Origin: Leptodontidium sp. MPI-SDFR-AT-0119 | Taxonomy: Eukaryota; Ascomycota; Leotiomycetes; Helotiales; Leptodontidiaceae | Reading direction: 5' to 3' | DNA: 64,000 bases | Assembly (NCBI GenBank): GCA_020726505.1 | Contig: JAHLEZ010000003.1 | Location: 3,968,001 to 4,032,000, forward strand | Shown: one piece after another, positions 46,464-60,194 of the stretch | How the letters are laid out: each line of letters starts with the position of its first letter | Position numbering within the stretch: position 1 is the first letter of the stretch | Notes under the pieces: model-generated | Told to the model about the DNA's origin: nothing | Databases searched by the model: none | Seen by the model: the letters and a program-made list of their open reading frames with translations, nothing else | Program-made: the position numbers and the translations under genes

Positions 46464-47577
46464 CCTGACGACAGTCAAATAATGGAGCAAAAGGCTGGTG
46501 AATGAGACAAACCACCAAGTAGAGGTCAAGCTTTGAGCTCTGTTATTTTGGGGTAAGATATATTATTTAACTACCTTAGCATCTTGTTCGTCTTAGGTAG
46601 TAAAACAGAACCTAATTGGAAATGAGACTAAAATAGGAAATTTTGGGTTTCCCCTGTGATGAACTCGTGGCGGTTTATGGTTTATAGTGGGGTATTTCGT
46701 GGAGACTCCCCGATACTAACCTTACCGACATGTTCTCTATCGCCTAAACTGCTACATGCACATCACCTTCGGGGGCTAGAGCCTGAACGGGCCCTAAGGG
46801 TAGTTAGTATGCACTATTTTGCCTGGCTGCATTAGGCGAACCGAAAGCTGGCCCTAATGCCGCTTTATGTTATGCTTCTGCGGAAGACATCACAGGCTTC
46901 CGAGACAAGTACAGCCGGTGCGGCAAGTGCAGCCCTCACAAAAACTATAACGGAAAATTGTTTATAAATCAATATTTAAGCTTTAGTTGGTTAATTGAGA
47001 GAGGATGGATGAGGTGGATGCAAGAGCGGGAAAGGATTCCCTCGAAAAAAAGATACTACCGCTGGGATAACGTTATGATAAGTGCTTCATAGGCTATCGG
47101 AACACAAACTCTATTCTTAGTGTAAAGGTAAAACCAGCCAAGCCCGGACCAAGGTGAAATAAGCTTCGGAGAAGCAGAAGTGAGAGAATAAGCAAGAATT
47201 GGCATTAGTAAGTTGCGTACATCAGCGACATGATGAGTTTGCTTTTGCCGTCTCACGATCATCAGTAGTTTGAGAACGTACATACTCCTTACGATATGTT
47301 TCTAATACGTACCCCCTAGAGATGAAAGCATGTTCGCATATTGTAAAAATATATTATTACTAAAGAGCCCTAGCATAGGAATTACGGGCTATTATATGTA
47401 CGTGCCTTCGAAGAACATTTGATCAGGGCTCCAAGGAAAATATTCGAGCATTTTAGTGCAAGTAGCGCTTACGGACTCAAAATATAAGAAACCGAGTGTT
47501 TCATTCATATCTGATTTCAATGAAGGAGTTTGTATTTCCGAACGAAAGTTAGTTACAACCCTCCCAGGCGATGATTC
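46464..47577. promoter_or_regulatory. Upstream region of GH3 gene and following spacer
   Basis: No gene seen. It contains the palindromic site at 46698-46712 and, further out, AT-rich DNA down to the 3' end of the next reductase. Confidence 0.5.
46698..46712. promoter_or_regulatory. Near-palindrome CGTGGA-GAC-TCCCCG
   Basis: One mismatch from CGGGGA-N3-TCCCCG. Its reverse complement, extended by one base each side, matches the 40582 site at 15 of 17 positions. Located about 235 bp upstream of the GH3 start codon. Confidence 0.55.
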
Positions 47578-48811
47578 TTAGCCAAGAGTCACGACTATTT
47601 TCTTCGCGCTGACTCCTTTCTTCACAAGTTCCATACCAGCCTCCAGTCCGCTGAGCCCACCTTCTACAATTTCTAGCTTGGGACTGGGCACAATAGTACC
47701 TGTGGCAAGTGCCGATGGGAGAAACTCATGGAACAGCCAAATGGAAAGATCCTTCCGTGTGGTCCAGGAATGCTCGCCGGATACATTAAAGGTCTCGACT
47801 CCTTCGGGCACTGTCTCGGTTTCTGGCCAAGGAAGCACATGAGCAAGTTTGACATTTTTCCCTGCAGACCCTAAAAGAACCTGGCCTGTGAGCTTGAGGG
47901 TTGACGCCTCAGATATGACGTCCAAGGCGCGAGTAATTGGTTGTCCAGCACGCTTTGCAGCGGCAATGATGTCCTCGACGATGGTGGGGGAGCGGTAGTC
48001 GAAAGTTGCAGTTGCCCCAAGCGATTTGAGATATGCATCGTGGATGGGGCTGGCCGCAGCATAAACAGTGAAGCCCGCCAGGTTACCAAGTTGAATAGCC
48101 ATGGAGCCGAGGGCAGAGGCCCCACCCCATACAAGGAGGGATCCTGCACTGATCATGAAATTAGTACGTGGGTTTTCCAAATCATCAAATGTCTTGGGTA
48201 TCGAGAAGAATGAATGTGATCCCAGACATCAGATCATGGAGTAACTCAGAGTGAAATATGACATACCCCTGCTTCACATCCACGGAGCCTGGCCGGGGAA
48301 GACCAAGATCTTTAAAGAGTGCTATGCTGGCAGTTGCAACTGCCATAGGGAGCATGACGCCATGTTCAAAGTCAATGCTATCTGGAAGTTTGGAGGCAGT
48401 GACAACAGGTACGATTGTGTACGTTTGGAAAGAACTGTTGTCTAGCTTTCCAGATGAGAAGCCATCGGCGAAGCCAAAGACGCGGTCTCCTGCGGCAAAC
48501 AATGTGACATCTGGACCAACAGAGTCGACGATACCAGAGACATCTGGGAGGGATATTTGTTAGAGAAATGCCGAATAATATACCCTGGATGATAACTTTG
48601 GAAGATGTAGCTCACCACTACCGAGAATAGTAGGATAGGACGGAATTGCGAAGCCCCAGTCTCGTCTCTTCCAGTCAACGGGATTTACGGCAAGAGCATA
48701 GTTACGGACCAAGATCTCGCCCGGGCCTGGGGTTGGGATGGGGCGCTCCCCGATAGTCAACGGGGACGCAGCAGCTGGGAGGAAAGCCGCAAGATTTTTG
48801 CTCTGTGACAT
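47578..48811 (-). CDS. Zinc-type alcohol dehydrogenase / enoyl reductase-like oxidoreductase (MDR)
   Basis: Exons 48811-48616, 48543-48267 and 48148-47578 give 347 residues. GroES-like half: PTPGPGEILVRNYALAVNPVDWKRRDWG, YPTILGSDVSGIVDSVG and FAAGDRVFGFADG. Rossmann half: SLLVWGGASALGSMAIQLG, then SLGATATFDYRSP. The end (GLEAGMELVKKGVSAKKIVVTLG) is typical of fungal MDR reductases of the CipB/enoyl-reductase-like group. Zinc ligands are not apparent. NADP(H)-dependent reduction of an unknown substrate is inferred. The paralogue at 16928-18100 has the same layout but no introns. It starts the oxidoreductase cluster extending to 59.4 kb. Confidence 0.9.
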
Positions 48812-49499
48812 TGTGAAGGTGTTGTTGACTTCGAGTGGATGCAAGAGAAAGTGGTCTTCTTGAAAATTCCGAGGAGGTTAAATTATGAGACTGTAGATTG
48901 GAGAATGTAGAAACAAAGTTAGCTGTGTTGCATTCCACAGTCAATGGCAGACGAGGTGGCTATATATACAACATCATCTTCTGTGTCTCTCCTGCTCTGC
49001 TGACAATCTCCGCCCCGGATCCCCCACAGCACCCAAGATCATACGAAACTTCCCACTCTGCCCACCGGCAGCCAAGGGTGCTCTAACTCATTCTCGGGCA
49101 ACATCAGGTCAGTCAGCAGCTACCGCGCCAGGTCCGACCTCCGTTCTTGGCAAAGGCGTTCGACAGCAATGTATCAGCCATATCGGTAGCGTGGAGTATA
49201 TGGCTGATTAATAAGTGGCCCCGTTGATTCCTCAACCTCACTGGCAGCTCCTTCATTCATCCCATCATTTTAATATTACGGTTATGCTTACAAATAAGAC
49301 ATATCTGTTTTTAACGACAATGCTAAGCGAAATCTTAAAAGTATGTATTAAATATTCTTTATTAATATTATAAGTCATTGACTCGAAAACTTTGAACTGA
49401 CATAATTAAAGGAGGAAATGAGGTAATAGTCTTAGCTCTCGAACTATTGAAGTGAAAGTTGTAAAATGCTGTTCCAATTATAGGCATCGATGAAGTCGA
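48812..49499. promoter_or_regulatory. Promoter of the reductase and spacer to the old yellow enzyme gene
   Basis: No gene seen. TATATATACAAC at about 48960 on the reductase side. Confidence 0.5.
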
Positions 49500-51150
<1,651 letters not shown>

Positions 51151-52099
51151 TGTGGTCAGCAATCCAATGTTGGACAAGGAAGTGAGTAAAAGTATCGGTG
51201 CACGGTGGCTCAGCGCATGTGAGGAAGATTGAACACAGTTTGGGCCTCGTGCTCGTAGTTATAGCGAGGTAGCAGCGCAAGATTTGTGTCGTGCAAGATA
51301 TAAATGCCAAAGTATTTCTCTGTTTTTGACAAATGCTCGTGGCAATGCTAGTCTATGATGGAATCTGCTTAGCATGTGGGTGGGCCTTTTCAGATCCGTT
51401 GCTTGGTAACGGGATGAAAGATACTTTGTTCATAAGGGGGGAAAGAACTTTCCGGCGGTGTTCTTTAGCCGGTGGAGCTTTTCGTCGTCGGGTGTAATTC
51501 GGGATCTGGCGAACCATGTGAGTGTCACGACTTAGTTGCACCGCTTCCTGGTGGCATCACGAATCTCGGGTCCACAAGCCCTGTTCTTTGAGGTGAGCCC
51601 TTCTCTCCAGTCTCCTCAAATTTCGAATAATCTCGACCGGATTTGGCGTCATAGTCGAAATCTCCTCAGAAGTCCGCAGGATGCTCACCTTCTTGTTGGT
51701 GTATATCAAGATAGGCTCGGTAATCTCGTGAAGCAACAGACGTTGCTATTATGATGAAGCCAACCGAACAGCGATCTCTTGGGCGTTCTCTTTCGTTGAT
51801 GACCCAGCGTACAATACTTCTAGAACTATGCATCGAATGGCAAATATTATACATCATTAACATGTACCTTGATAACGACCCAATGGGTAAAGTAAAAGCC
51901 TACAGGATGAACTTCCGAGCCTGGGAAAATGCACCCAGAAGCTATTTGCAGCCAGCTTGACACTATTTGATCCAGTGTATTCCAAAAACAGAGCCTCAAT
52001 ACTGTATTCGAATTGCTTTACTCCTAAGTCACATACATACATGCAATCTCTGATAACAACCACAAGTCCTCCGACAGAGCCAGCCAAGCCCAGCATTCA
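51151..52099. other. Intergenic region between cupin and old yellow enzyme genes
   Basis: No supportable gene. A minus-strand frame at 51666-51863 reads protein-like (SRDYRAYLDIHQQEG) but is short and has no family I recognise. Confidence 0.4.
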
Positions 52100-52717
52100 T
52101 TATCTGATGAACTGATCAGCATATGAAGCACCCAAACCGACCTTCTCATAATGTGCGCGTGCAGTCTCAAGCTTGCTAAAGACATCCTCCACACCCTCCG
52201 CCTTTCCATCTGGATCGACGTAAATATAAGCACCAGTTACATGAAACATGATGATACACTGGTCGACATCGTCGGGAACTTCCAGCGTATGAATGTCTCC
52301 GGGAGGCTCAAAGGCATAACTTCCCTCTGTCGCCCACCAAGGGTGCTCAAGATAATGCCACTTGCCCTTCAGGGTGGTGGCGTGCACTGGACCGGTATGG
52401 CGATGGCGTGAGAGTATCCCGGAGCTTCCAGGCGTTTTCCGAACACGAAGAATGTTGACGAAGAATCCCTGACTGACAGAGAAGAGAAGTGGGCGGAATG
52501 AGATGACGTCGGATTGTGGCACCCAGAGTCTCTCGTCGTAATCTTCGAGCTGCATTACGCCCGGAACAACAAGATCTTCAGGAACATTTGGGAGTGGTGC
52601 CCCACGATATGGGATAGCTTCGGCTTTTGGGCGCCCGTTATCAGCGATGGGTGACCCCGTCAACTTTTTGGTGATTGAAGTCGTTGAACCAAGAGTTTCG
52701 TCGATTGATGGAGACAT
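52100..52717 (-). CDS. 2,4'-dihydroxyacetophenone dioxygenase-like cupin
   Basis: Single exon, 205 residues from the ATG at 52717. The cupin core reads SVSQGFFVNILRVRKTPGSSGI, then SRHRHTGPVHATTLKGKWHYLEHPW with the metal-binding His-x-His, SYAFEPPGDIHTLEVPDD with a further His, and CIIMFHVTGAYIYVDPDG. This is the layout of the 2,4'-dihydroxyacetophenone dioxygenase / ChrR-like cupin family, which cleaves a C-C bond next to a carbonyl using Fe and O2. The actual substrate here is unknown; many fungal members are uncharacterised. It sits in the oxidoreductase cluster, on the same strand as the old yellow enzyme and the KduD-like SDR. Confidence 0.88.
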   Translation of the reverse strand: MSPSIDETLGSTTSITKKLTGSPIADNGRPKAEAIPYRGAPLPNVPEDLVVPGVMQLEDYDERLWVPQSDVISFRPLLFSVSQGFFVNILRVRKTPGSSGILSRHRHTGPVHATTLKGKWHYLEHPWWATEGSYAFEPPGDIHTLEVPDDVDQCIIMFHVTGAYIYVDPDGKAEGVEDVFSKLETARAHYEKVGLGASYADQFIR

Positions 52718-53811
52718 TCTCAAATCAAGTGGACAAATCCGCCGGAAGGAGGCAAGTTTGGAGAAGCCGTGGTATGTGGAAGCAAGAAATCTTGGAGACG
52801 GGTGCCTTCTTTTATGAATGAAGACTTGATAAGTATATATATGAAGCGAAATTGAACATGATGTTGATATTGCCACTATAAGGCAAGTTTTGGAAGTTCC
52901 GCTGTCGGGCAATGCTCAAGGTCAAAGCCGCCCCGACACGATGTCCCTCTAGTGAAACAATGTATCCGGTGGATGATTGCACTTTCGCTACTCTTCAATT
53001 CGATTCGAACAATTCATGTGAAATAAATATCCTTTGATTCCAAGAAAAGCCTCATTTTCGCGCGATTGAATAACGAGTGCCAAAGCCTAGGTAGTCAGAT
53101 ACCCAATATTTTTTATTGAACTGCTCCGCCTGCTTTCATTGCCAGCCATGGGGGCGGTTGTGTCTGTTTCACGTCGGAACCAATGGACGAGATACCTTAA
53201 CGTTATGTGGCTGGCTAGAGTTGCGTCAGGCACATTTAAGTGGATATGCGGTTTGTGGCTTCCGAGGGCTGCAACTTCCACCGGATAAACACCTCACTTG
53301 AGTCAGGGGCTCGCTTCGCTTACAGACAGCCCTGCACGTCCTCAATCGTTGTGCACCATCTTGATGTCACATTGAATATTTGCTCTTGCTAAAGTTTTTC
53401 TGCAGTTTTTCATGTACCCATGAATGCATCTAAGATGTCTCGCGCTACCAAGTGATGCAAAAGCTAGGTTTGCGCATCGTTCTTGCGAGACAGATTCCTA
53501 GACCTCGCCCACAACAGGGACTCTGTAGAACGGCACTGTTTAATAGATTGAGCAGACTCGAACTTAACTATGTCTTCTCAAATCACGGTCCCCATGAGTC
53601 ACAACACTCGGGCCAAGTCACGACAAGGCAGTTCGAGAAGAATACATCACTGTTTGCAGGTGCGTAAAGTTGGAGAGACTCGGGGTACGCCAACTTGGAC
53701 GCCAACTCAGACATAAAGAGCATGCTGGACGATGCAGCTTTTCTCATTGATTTGGTCGACAAATACATGTGCTCATCCTTTCTCTGGATTCTCAAATTTA
53801 CCTCTCCACTG
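52718..53811. promoter_or_regulatory. Promoter of the cupin gene and spacer
   Basis: No gene seen. Short overlapping frames only. Confidence 0.45.
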
Positions 53812-54796
53812 CTACTTCCCAAGCATACCTCCATCGACCACAATGCTCGCGCCCGAGACGTAATTACTTGCTTGACTGGCCAAGAAAATGATCGCACCCC
53901 GAAGATCATCTGGCTCCCCCCACCGCCCCGCAGGCGTTCTATCAAGTACCGAACTGTCAAAGTCAGGATTGTTGACCAGTTCTTGTGTCAGTGGCGTTTT
54001 GAAGTATCTATATGTCTGTCAGAAGTCTTGTTTGAAGCATAGCAAGAGGAGCCGCTTGCCCTGGACAGATACAATTGACTTGTATATTTTTAGATGCCCA
54101 CTCGTTGCTGAAAGCCTTGGTCATCTGAAGAACGCCGCCTTTGGAAGTAGCATAAGCGGACACATTGACATTTGCAATGAAAGATGTAATAGAAGCAATG
54201 TTAATTATCTTTCCAGGACGGTTCAAGGCGATCAAACGTTTTCCAAACTCTTGTGAAGCGACATACACCCCTTTGAGATTGAGTGCAAAAATCTGTCGTC
54301 AGAGCTGTTCAGCATTTACAAAATTTATGCAACTAGTGAACTGCATTTCGGGGTAACGTTCAGAACGGGGAAAACTGACCAAGTCAATGTTCGCATCAGT
54401 CATATCCACAATCGGGTGTCGGCGATTCAACCCGGCGCAATTCAGAAGAATATCGGGGACTATGTTACAACTCCACATCTTCGAGAAGACTTCCCGTAGG
54501 GCACTCGTGTTGCTCACATCACACTCAAAGGATATGAAGCTTCTTCCAGTTTCGGTGATCAGATTTGATAGTGCTAGAGTGGCTTTATCGCCAGGAAGTA
54601 GCAAGGCCACAATATTAGCTCCAGCTTCTGCCAGGGATAGGCACATCTCGGCGCCGAGACCACCAGTTGCCCCTGTTGCTATGACGGTCTTCCCTTTCAA
54701 GGAGAACAGGTCTACGGTGGGAAGGCGTCGGTTAGACATAGTCGACTGCAGGGGCGTTGTTCCAGAGGAGGAAATCTGTTTCTTTTCATTGATCAT
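53812..54796 (-). CDS. Short-chain dehydrogenase, 2-deoxy-D-gluconate 3-dehydrogenase-like
   Basis: Exons 54796-54380, 54292-54060 and 54007-53812 give 281 residues (a second ATG, at 54739, would give 262). The Rossmann motif is [24 protein letters not shown] appears in [12 protein letters not shown]; the catalytic Tyr and Lys lie in [21 protein letters not shown] crosses intron 2, and [36 protein letters not shown] ends the protein. This end is characteristic of KduD/gluconate 5-dehydrogenase-type SDRs, which oxidise or reduce sugar acids with NAD(P). Intron 2 is GC-AG (GCAAGC...ATATAG, 52 bp); no GT donor keeps the frame. Divergent from the next SDR. Confidence 0.92.
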
Positions 54797-55148
54797 GGTA
54801 ATCTCGCGAGGGGCTTTTTGGAGAGAAAGTGGAGTGTTGGAATAGATGTGAACTTTGCCAGATCATGAAGTTCTTTCCAGAGTCATTAAATAGCAGTACT
54901 GAACATTGAGGTCCTCGTCGTACCCGCCACGCCCCTCTTGTGCCGGTGGAACCATTGTCGGAAGCCTATGGAGAGGGATCGGAAGTCTTGATCAAGCACC
55001 TTCGGTCCCAATACTATCATCTTCCCCCTCGCGATTGATATACTTAAACCCACGTACATGTCCCTAGTTGTGAAATATAAATCTAGCCAATTTACTGAAG
55101 ATATCCAAGCACACTCTACTTCCTTGCTTCCAAAATCAAACTTTGACA
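54797..55148. promoter_or_regulatory. Divergent promoter between the two SDR genes
   Basis: 352 bp between start codons, so the pair is probably co-expressed. TATAAATC at about 55076 on the plus side and TTAAATAGC at about 54885 on the minus side may be TATA elements. Confidence 0.5.
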
Positions 55149-56050
55149 ATGTCAAATCACACTGGGAAGTTGCAAGGAAAAATTGCCATAGTTACAGGGG
55201 GAGGGTCAGGTTTTGGAGCTGGAATCGTCCGCAAGTTCATCACAGAAGGCGCCAAGGTCCTGATACTGGACATCAACCAGGCCGATGCCGAGCGTGTCGC
55301 AGCTGAGGCCCCCAAAGGTGCCGCGTCGACCATCAAAGGGAACGTTTCTTCGGAACATGATTGGCAGATGGCATTGACACTGGTGCTGAAGGAGTTTGGC
55401 GGTCTTGATGTTGTGGTGAACAACGCTGGTGTATTGCATACAGCCGGCCCCTCAATTGACCTGGATGAGAAAGAGTACGATCGCGTCATGAGAATAAATG
55501 TGAAGCAGCTTTTCTGGAGCACGAAGGTCATCATTCCATACTTCACCTCGAGCAATCGTCCTGGCTTGTTTATCAACACGTCGAGTATAAGTGGAGCTCG
55601 GCCAAGACCCAATCTGGTTTGGTATGCAGCAAGTAAGGGCGCGGTCAACAGCGTATGTTTCATCACAGCACACAGTTCTCGGCTCTCTAGTGTAAGGAAC
55701 AAACCGCTGACCTCCATTAATAGGCTACGAAAGGGCTGGCAGTCGAGTGGGCGAAACACAACATACGATTTAATGCCATTTGCCCTGCTGTGGGAAATAC
55801 CGCTATGTAAGTTGAAAATATGCTTGGTGGCAAATCCAAGGAGAATTTCTTGTTGACAGCCTGCAGGCTACCGATTTTCCTCGGCCATGACCAAAGTACC
55901 GAAGCCCAAGGAAGCATGTACGCGACAATTCCATTGCGTCGAGTGTGTCAGCCGGAAGATGTAGCAAATGCAGCGAGCTTCCTGGCCAGCGACGAGGCGA
56001 CGTACATTACGGGAATATGTCTTGATGTAGATGGAGGTAGAGGTATTTGA
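55149..56050 (+). CDS. Short-chain dehydrogenase/reductase
   Basis: Exons 55149-55652, 55724-55806 and 55867-56050 give 256 residues. Cofactor motif [21 protein letters not shown] with Asp in LILDIN (NAD preference), [21 protein letters not shown] and [11 protein letters not shown] with the catalytic Tyr-x3-Lys. The C-terminal part reads [37 protein letters not shown]. It resembles FabG/glucose-1-dehydrogenase-like oxidoreductases that act on small hydroxyl or keto substrates. The exact substrate is not evident. Divergent from the KduD-like SDR, which suggests successive steps in one pathway. Confidence 0.92.
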
Positions 56051-57443
56051 GTGTAATAGAGGGAGCAGAATTAGCAAGCCAAAAGTGCCTGGGACTGTCA
56101 ATAGCCGCTTTGGTTGAGAAATGCATTCCTAAACTTCAACCCAGATATTACTATACCTTGCTTGATGCAAACTTCAATTAATATGTCCTTTTTACAAGAA
56201 CCAACAAGAGGTTGGCGAAATATCGCTCCTGGTGTGTTTGATGATATCATTCATGTATTCACACATGACCGTACAGTACCAGGTAGCTAAAGCACCGATC
56301 GCTACTTGTTAGGAACGAATGGTCGGCTGCTCTCTTTCTCGCCCGAGTCACCTTTGAACGTCGATTTCTTTAAGATGCCTAAAACTTTTGAAATATCTAA
56401 TCTAAATAGTACTAGAATCAAGCTCAGCGGCCCACCAGAGGCGTCAACGAACTTTGTTTGGTACGGCATCAGATACTGTACCGACTTGGTCTTATTCCGG
56501 ATGGTCGGACATCCCAAACATTCGAATATCTCATTAAAACCGACTGCCTGAGTAGGCACCGACGGTAACAATAAGTGAGGTGCGATCTTAGACTTGATCT
56601 TGGACTTGACTCCTCTACAGTACATCAGATCCGAGAGCGACCTCGAAACATCCACCGGCCACAAAAGTGCCCCGGAAATCCGGGCAGCCTTGATTGTTAG
56701 CGTTTCGGTTGCCTCGAAAGGACCACGGCTTATTACAAAGCAGGCACTGGAGTAGACCCGAGACATCCATCTATCGGGCTGGGGACCAGGTACGACAGTG
56801 AAGTATACCCCGCACACCGCATGCTCTTCCTTGCCGCTCTAGAGCAACGCCACAGGGATCAACTAGAGCCTTTTGACCAAAGGGATGACATTCCAGAATC
56901 TTGTCTCGGCGGCGGGACCTTCTTAGAACATGGTTCGGAGACAGTCGGTCAGGATTTTCAATCACGCCGAAACCAACGGGTGGAAGATGGTGCGTTAGCT
57001 GAATTGGTAGTACCATTGGCTCGAGAGCCAACATGCATGAACATCTCAGACAGCTTACTTCGCTTCCTCTGTGACTAGGAATAAGACAACAAAAAAGCAT
57101 GTTTAGGTCTCGAATAATGAAGAGGCGTCGTACCGGAATTTGAAAAACCTTAACAATAAATCTTAGCCACAGTCTCACTTATCCGGTGGAAAGTTATTCG
57201 CTCTACTTGCCCCACGGGGTATTGCCGAGAACAGACATACCAAATGAGTGGTATTGAATCTGGGGAATTAAAACCAATCTCAATCGCTTCCGATAAACCA
57301 TTTAAGTGCGGCCTGCTCTCCAGGGTTTTCTATCGAATTAAATATCAATTCCTCCCGGACACACCAAACCCCCCCCTTTCAAGCCGAACTAGTCAAGCAA
57401 AAACAGACACCCAGAAATCGAATACACTATTTCTGAACTCACC
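56051..57443. other. Intergenic region before the second sugar permease
   Basis: Open frames of 85-171 codons overlap on both strands (for example 56302-56817 minus, 56821-57078 plus) but show no recognisable domains or splice-linked continuation. A CCCCACGGGGT palindrome at about 57210 lies some 230 bp upstream of the permease. Confidence 0.4.
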
Positions 57444-59385
57444 ATGCACGAATCAAGGTCCTGGTTGAATCTTCTGGCAAGTATATCCGTTTTTTAGGAA
57501 TAGAATAACACCGAACTGACATACCTCAGATTGTGTTTTTCGTGACCTTGGGATCTCTCTCATACGGCTACAGCGCCTCAATCATTGCGTCTACCTTGGG
57601 TCAACCTGAATTCCTTAAGTACTTCAAGTTGCGTGAAGGTATCGACGCTAATGCAACTGCTTTGCTTGGCGCTACCAATGGTCTTTTCCAGACGGGAGGT
57701 CTGTTAGGAGCACTGGCTATCGGTTATTGTTCTGATCGGTTCTCACGACGAGGTTCAATCCTAATCTCGTCCACAGTTCTGGTTGTAGGAGGAGGATTGC
57801 AAGCTGGCAGTGTCAGCATCAGTATGTTTCTTGTCATGCGTTTTGTTACAGGTTGGGGTGTCGGTTTGATTGTTGGTGCTGTGCCCCTTTATCAGAGCGA
57901 GGTCTCTCCACCACACTCAAGAGGATTTCTCGTCGGCCTACATGGTACATAACCCACCTTAGCAGTTTTATCACAGAATCAATATTTACTTGGTGTTAGG
58001 TGTCTTGATCGGTTCTGGCTATGCTTTGGCTGGTTGGGTTGGATACGCAACGTACCCAATGAAAGGCAACATTCAGTGGAGACTACCTCTCGCTCTTCAA
58101 GTTGTCTGGCCTGCCATGCTTATCGCCGGTACCTACTTTTTGCCAGAATCCCCACGATGGCGTAAGTCCTCTCCTAATCTTGGTGCTATGCTGTCGATTT
58201 GAAGTATCAAAATTTGAATTAACATCTTTGTAGTGCTACAGCAAGATCGTACCGATGAAGCTCTTGCAGTCCTTAAGCGTATTCACCACGATGTAAAAGA
58301 TTCGGCAGGCAATTTTGCTGTTCGAGAGTACCACGCCATGGAGGAACAGTTCGCCATCGATAAGAGCATGGGCGATGGCACATTTAAAGAGCTCGTCACA
58401 AAGCCTCACAACCTGAAGCGTGTTGTTATTGGTTTCTTGACCATGTTTGCAGCCCAGTCTACAGGAACCCTGGTCATCAACAGTATGCCATTCTCTCCAC
58501 AGCTTCGAACTTAAATTTAATCCAAGTACTGACATGAGGTGCAGACTATGGAGTAACTTTGTACTCGAATGTCGGTTATAGTGGTCGCGTTGCGATTGCG
58601 TTGACTGCCGGGTGGGTTACAGTGTCCATACTCGGGAATTACATTACCTCACTATTCGTTGACAGGCTTGGAAGAGTTCGTTTCATGAGTCAGTTTAACT
58701 CCATCTCACAAGATTACCAATCTAATAGCATCAATAGTTATCGGCTTCACTGGTATCACCTGTGTCTTGATTGGCGAGGTTATATGCCTAGCACTGCTCG
58801 AAACTAGAACAAGCTTCGGTATCTCGGCCGCAGCTATTTTCTTTCTCTTTGGTCACAGTAAGTGTTTCTGACCCTTCAATATTCCCTGATCTGGGATCTG
58901 AGATTGTATCCTTTGTTCTCGGTCCCAATCCTGATCCTGATTCTTGGTTCTAAAACGTCGGGAGCAACCACATACTAAAGTCTCGATCAGTTGCATTCTT
59001 CTCATCCTGCATTGACGCAACGACATACATCTATGCTTCAGAGATTTTCCCGACTTACCTCCGAGCGAAGGGCCTAAGCTTGTCTCTCAGCGGACTCTTC
59101 CTCGGGAGTTTAGTCTACACTCAAGCAGCGCCTTCAGCCCTGTCTGCTATCGGCTGGAAGTACTATCTGATCTTCATTATTCTGTCAGCAGCATTTGTGG
59201 CGGTGCTCTGTCTATACTTCCCCGAGACCAAGAACCTGTCCCTGGAAGAAATTGCTCGCTTGTTTGGCGACCCGATTGCTGTGGAGCTTTCTAGAATTTC
59301 CGACAAGGACGCAGAAGCGTTGGATGTGGCAATTGAGAGTTCCCAGGCTTCTAAGCAAACAGTTCAGCACATGGAAAAGGTTTGA
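57444..59385 (+). CDS. MFS sugar-type permease
   Basis: Seven exons (57444-57476, 57530-57944, 58000-58161, 58234-58482, 58545-58688, 58738-58857, 58991-59385) give 505 residues and about 12 membrane helices. Landmarks: GSLSYGYSASIIASTLGQPEF in TM1, GYCSDRFSRRGSIL after TM2, RFVTGWGVGLIVGAVPLYQSEVSP, FLPESPRWLLQQ, DRLGRVRFM, YASEIFPTYLRAKG and PETKNLSLEEIARLFGD. Sugar-porter family; probably imports a mono- or disaccharide or a sugar acid. The first exon is only 11 codons, and its intron is GC-AG with a perfect GCAAGT donor; the alternative GT four bases on breaks the frame. It closes the oxidoreductase cluster. Confidence 0.92.
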
Positions 59386-60033
59386 GGGATCTTTTACAAG
59401 AAGGGGTTAAACACCAAGTTTTGTGGACTCAAGAGTACAGTACTTTTGATCAATTTGAGTCTCTGTATGTCACTGAGTTGCAGAGATGGGGCATCACGAT
59501 TGTGGCCGGTGAACAAGGTGATGGTGGGATCAGGAGCGAGTCTTTTGGGAGAGTTGTTTGTCCAGTCAAGCGTGAGCTTTTGAAGTGAATTGTACAAACG
59601 TCTGCAAAGACCGAGGTCAGTGAAAGTAAAGTAAGAGACCGGCGATATTGAATATAGAACACGAGTAGAAAATTAAGAAAACATTGCGTTTTACCATGCG
59701 GGTCTGCGCACCTGTGGCTGTGGAGAATTGATCAGGGAACCACCGATGAAAAAGAAGCTTGAGCCAAAGATGCACCATTCAGTTACACGATATGACGAGT
59801 TTCTCTTTTCTAAGATAACCTCTGATCCGTTGCCTATTTTTATGAGCCAAAATTGCACGATATAGTTACACAATACGTCGAGTTTCTCTTCTCCAAAATA
59901 ACCTCAAATTCGATGCCCATTTTTATAATTAAACCTCAAGACAAATCAATGGATTATGACCATGGAACAGAAAGATAAGACAGACAGCCTCACTCGTCAA
60001 GGCCTCCAGCCGCTTATGTACAAGCTCTTTGCA
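59386..60033. other. Spacer between permease and transposon
   Basis: No gene seen. Two imperfect copies of a GTTACACRATAYGACGAGTTTCTCTT-like block (at about 59783 and 59863) form a short direct duplication. Confidence 0.5.
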
Positions 60034-60035
60034 TA

Positions 60036-60090
60036 CAGCAATGTCCATAACTAGCTTCAATCCGGATTTTTAGCGAGCCTCACCAAAAGT
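60036..60090. repeat. Left terminal inverted repeat
   Basis: 55 bp matching the reverse complement of 63474-63528 with a single mismatch at 60084. Preceded by the TA target duplication. Confidence 0.95.
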
Positions 60091-60194
60091 TGAATTCCCC
60101 CCCGCATCCCAGCCCCCTCACTTTACAACTACCTCTAATAACTCCACGAATTCTTGTCCAAACACAATAAAATTTTCAGAATATCAAGGTTAAC

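Noticed and set aside
48730..48775. TCCCCG...CGGGGA pair
   Set aside because: It lies inside the reductase coding exon with the half-sites in the opposite arrangement and different spacing from the promoter palindromes.
56302..57178. 171- and 135-codon minus-strand frames with a CRRR-like stretch
   Set aside because: I looked for a Zn2Cys6 cluster, but the cysteine spacing does not fit and no exon chain forms.
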